NCBI GenBank assembly: GCA_017445115.1
Contig: JAFSUU010000094.1
Location: 1-6,197 of the forward strand
Reading direction: 5' to 3'
Length of the DNA: 6,197 nucleotides
DNA from: Clostridia bacterium
Lineage (GTDB): Bacteria > Bacillota_A > Clostridia > Oscillospirales > CAG-272
Numbering within the stretch: the stretch's first letter is position 1; each line of letters starts with the position of its first letter. The notes beneath the pieces were generated by a model. That model did no database searches. It saw only the letters and a program-made list of their open reading frames with translations, and was not told the DNA's origin. A program made the translations under genes and the position numbers. Positions 4,549-6,197 of this stretch are shown piece by piece.

Positions 4549-6197
4549 ATTATCCGGGACAAGTATAGCTCTTTACTTCTTCGGACTCGTCCCGGTGATA
4601 TGGATCGCGCTGCTCACCGCTCCCGCTATGGCGGGCGGTATTCCGTCTCTTGTCAAAAACCTCACTTCGGTTCTGAATCATCCGTTCAGTATAAAGTGGT
4701 GCGGGAACAGTGTAAAAACTGTTCTCATTTTTATTGCCGCTTACGGGATGGGCATAGGGATATATATTTCAACAGCAAAGAACTACCGCCGCAGGGAGGA
4801 ACACGGCTCCGCAAAATGGGGCAAGGCAAACGCCGTGTGCAAAAAATACGCCAACCGGGTAAGTACCGAAAACAAGATACTCACTCAAAGCACGGCGATA
4901 GGTCTTGACGGACGGAAACACCGGAGAAATCTGAACGTGCTCGTCTGCGGAGGTTCGGGCGCGGGTAAAACGAGGTTTTACGCAAAGCCGAATATTATGC
5001 AGGCGAACACCTCGTTCGTCATTCTTGATCCGAAAGGCGAGATACTCCGCGACACGGGAAATCTTCTGAAAGAAAAGGGCTACGACATAAAGGCACTCGA
5101 CCTTATAGATATGGAAAAGAGCCACTGCTACAATCCGTTCGTTTATCTTAAAAACGACAACGACGTGCAGAAGCTCGTTACCAATATCTTCAAGAATACA
5201 ACGCCGAAAGGAAGTCAGACTCAGGACCCGTTCTGGGATCAGGCGGCGATGATGCTTCTTCTTGCATTGATGTTTTATCTTCACTACGAAGCCCTGCCCG
5301 AAGAGCAGAACTTCCCCATGGTCCTTGACATGATACGTTCGGGTGAAGTGATGGAGGACAACGATTCGTACAGTTCTCCCCTCGACGCGCTTTTCGACAA
5401 TCTTGAACTGCGGTCGCCGGATCATATTGCGCTGAAGTATTACCGCAATTACCGTTCGGGTTCGGGAAAGACGCTGAAATCCATTCAGATAACTCTTGTA
5501 TCCCGACTTGAAAAGTTCAACCTCGACAGTCTTGCGGCGATCACGCAGACCGACGATATGGAGCTTGCTAATATCGGTGAGAAGAAAACGGCGGTCTTTG
5601 CAGTCATACCCGATAACGACAGCTCGTTCAACTTTATCGTAGGTATGCTTTATACCCAACTTTTCCAACAGCTTTACTACAACGCCGACGTAATACACGG
5701 CGGCAGACTTCCCGTTCACGTTCACTTCGTAATGGACGAGTTTGCAAACGTCGCGCTTCCCGACGAGTTTGATAAACTTCTTGCGACTATGCGAAGTCGT
5801 GAGATCTCGGTATCGATAATCATACAGAATCTCGCTCAGCTCAAAGCCTTGTTTGAAAAGCAATGGGAAAGTATAATCGGCAACTGCGATGAATTTCTCT
5901 ATCTCGGAGGAAATGAGCAATCGACTCACGAATATGTGACAAAGCTGCTCGGCAAAGAAACCATCGACATGAACACCTACGGTCAGTCTCGCGGACGGAA
6001 CGGCAACTATTCGACCAACTGGCAGATAACCGGGCGCGAACTGCTGACCCCGGATGAAGTGCGTATGCTTGATAAAAAGTATGCGCTTCTTTTCATTCGA
6101 GGCGAAAGACCTGTCATGGATCTCAAGTACGATATACTGAAACACCCGAACGTCGCGCTCTCCGCCGACGGTTCCGGCAAGACATACGACCACGAAC
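4535..6197 (+). CDS. VirD4/TraG-type conjugative coupling protein (3' truncated by window edge)
   Basis: There are 554 codons in view, open to the window end, with probably some 40-70 missing. This is the hexameric membrane ATPase that recruits the relaxase-DNA complex and hands it to the type IV secretion channel. Seen: two membrane segments at about residues 10-32 and 60-80 with a short extracytoplasmic loop; the juxtamembrane motif EEHGSAKWG (88-96); Walker A GGSGAGKT (139-146); FVILDPKGE (161-169), typical of the family; FWDQAAMMLLLAL in the all-alpha region; Walker B FVMDEFANV (398-406); and IIQNLAQLK with Gln431 as the sensor-like residue. The family's GNEQSTHEYVTKLLGKETID block follows. 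ATG 4535 is chosen because it gives the complete N-terminal membrane segment. It overlaps the preceding small gene by 14 nt and has only a weak Shine-Dalgarno, implying translational coupling. Confidence 0.94.
   Translation, partial: MRQDKLSGTSIALYFFGLVPVIWIALLTAPAMAGGIPSLVKNLTSVLNHPFSIKWCGNSVKTVLIFIAAYGMGIGIYISTAKNYRRREEHGSAKWGKANAVCKKYANRVSTENKILTQSTAIGLDGRKHRRNLNVLVCGGSGAGKTRFYAKPNIMQANTSFVILDPKGEILRDTGNLLKEKGYDIKALDLIDMEKSHCYNPFVYLKNDNDVQKLVTNIFKNTTPKGSQTQDPFWDQAAMMLLLALMFYLHYEALPEEQNFPMVLDMIRSGEVMEDNDSYSSPLDALFDNLELRSPDHIALKYYRNYRSGSGKTLKSIQITLVSRLEKFNLDSLAAITQTDDMELANIGEKKTAVFAVIPDNDSSFNFIVGMLYTQLFQQLYYNADVIHGGRLPVHVHFVMDEFANVALPDEFDKLLATMRSREISVSIIIQNLAQLKALFEKQWESIIGNCDEFLYLGGNEQSTHEYVTKLLGKETIDMNTYGQSRGRNGNYSTNWQITGRELLTPDEVRMLDKKYALLFIRGERPVMDLKYDILKHPNVALSADGSGKTYDHE

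Noticed and set aside
4769..6193. A 474-codon open frame on the minus strand
   Set aside because: It lies wholly antisense to the coupling-protein gene, whose Walker A, Walker B and other family motifs are intact. The minus-strand product shows no recognisable domain and no ribosome binding site is evident; long antisense frames are a known by-product of biased codon use.
1..6197. CRISPR array, tRNA, rRNA, insertion sequence or attachment site
   Set aside because: No spaced direct repeats, tRNA-like cloverleaf, transposase frame or terminal repeat was seen on either strand; nearly all sequence is accounted for by the tightly packed transfer genes.

Overview
This window looks like part of the transfer module of an integrative conjugative element (or conjugative plasmid) from a low-to-mid GC Gram-positive gut bacterium, most likely a Clostridia/Oscillospiraceae-type Firmicute. 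The evidence is the gene set and order: DUF3846, DpnD/PcfM, MobC, a MOBP-type relaxase, PcfB (DUF3801), an ArdC-like protein and a VirD4-type coupling protein. These are families typical of Tn1549/CTn-like elements and pCF10-like plasmids. Further support comes from AGGAGG-type ribosome binding sites, occasional GTG starts, and frequent AGA and ATA codons. I cannot name a species. Neither element end, nor an integrase, is in view.

Every gene reads on the plus strand. Positions 1-348 hold the 3' part of a DUF3846 gene, followed with a 4-nt overlap by a 178-codon gene (345-881) that has a DpnD/PcfM N-terminus and a second, different domain. At 882-992 lies the only sizeable gap. It contains a perfect 8-bp inverted repeat and a second hairpin just before mobC, and is the best candidate for the origin of transfer (oriT). 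After it come mobC (993-1316), the relaxase (1316-2713), pcfB (2655-3443), an ArdC-like gene (3449-4351), a 61-codon conserved-type small gene (4363-4548) and the 5' 554 codons of the VirD4/TraG coupling ATPase (4535 to past the window end).

Inferred working model: MobC, a ribbon-helix-helix protein, binds oriT beside its own gene and helps the relaxase nick it. PcfB links the relaxosome to the membrane-bound coupling ATPase, which feeds the relaxase-DNA complex to a mating channel encoded elsewhere. The ArdC-like protein may bind or protect incoming single-stranded DNA. Genes overlap or are separated by 11 nt or less from mobC onward, and no terminator is visible, so this is probably one translationally coupled operon.

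The most unusual points are the compact oriT-like palindromes, the ArdC-like protein whose C-terminal metallopeptidase-like domain has lost its HExxH zinc motif, and the two-domain DpnD/PcfM protein. No wholly new system is evident; most of the window is a recognisable conjugation module.
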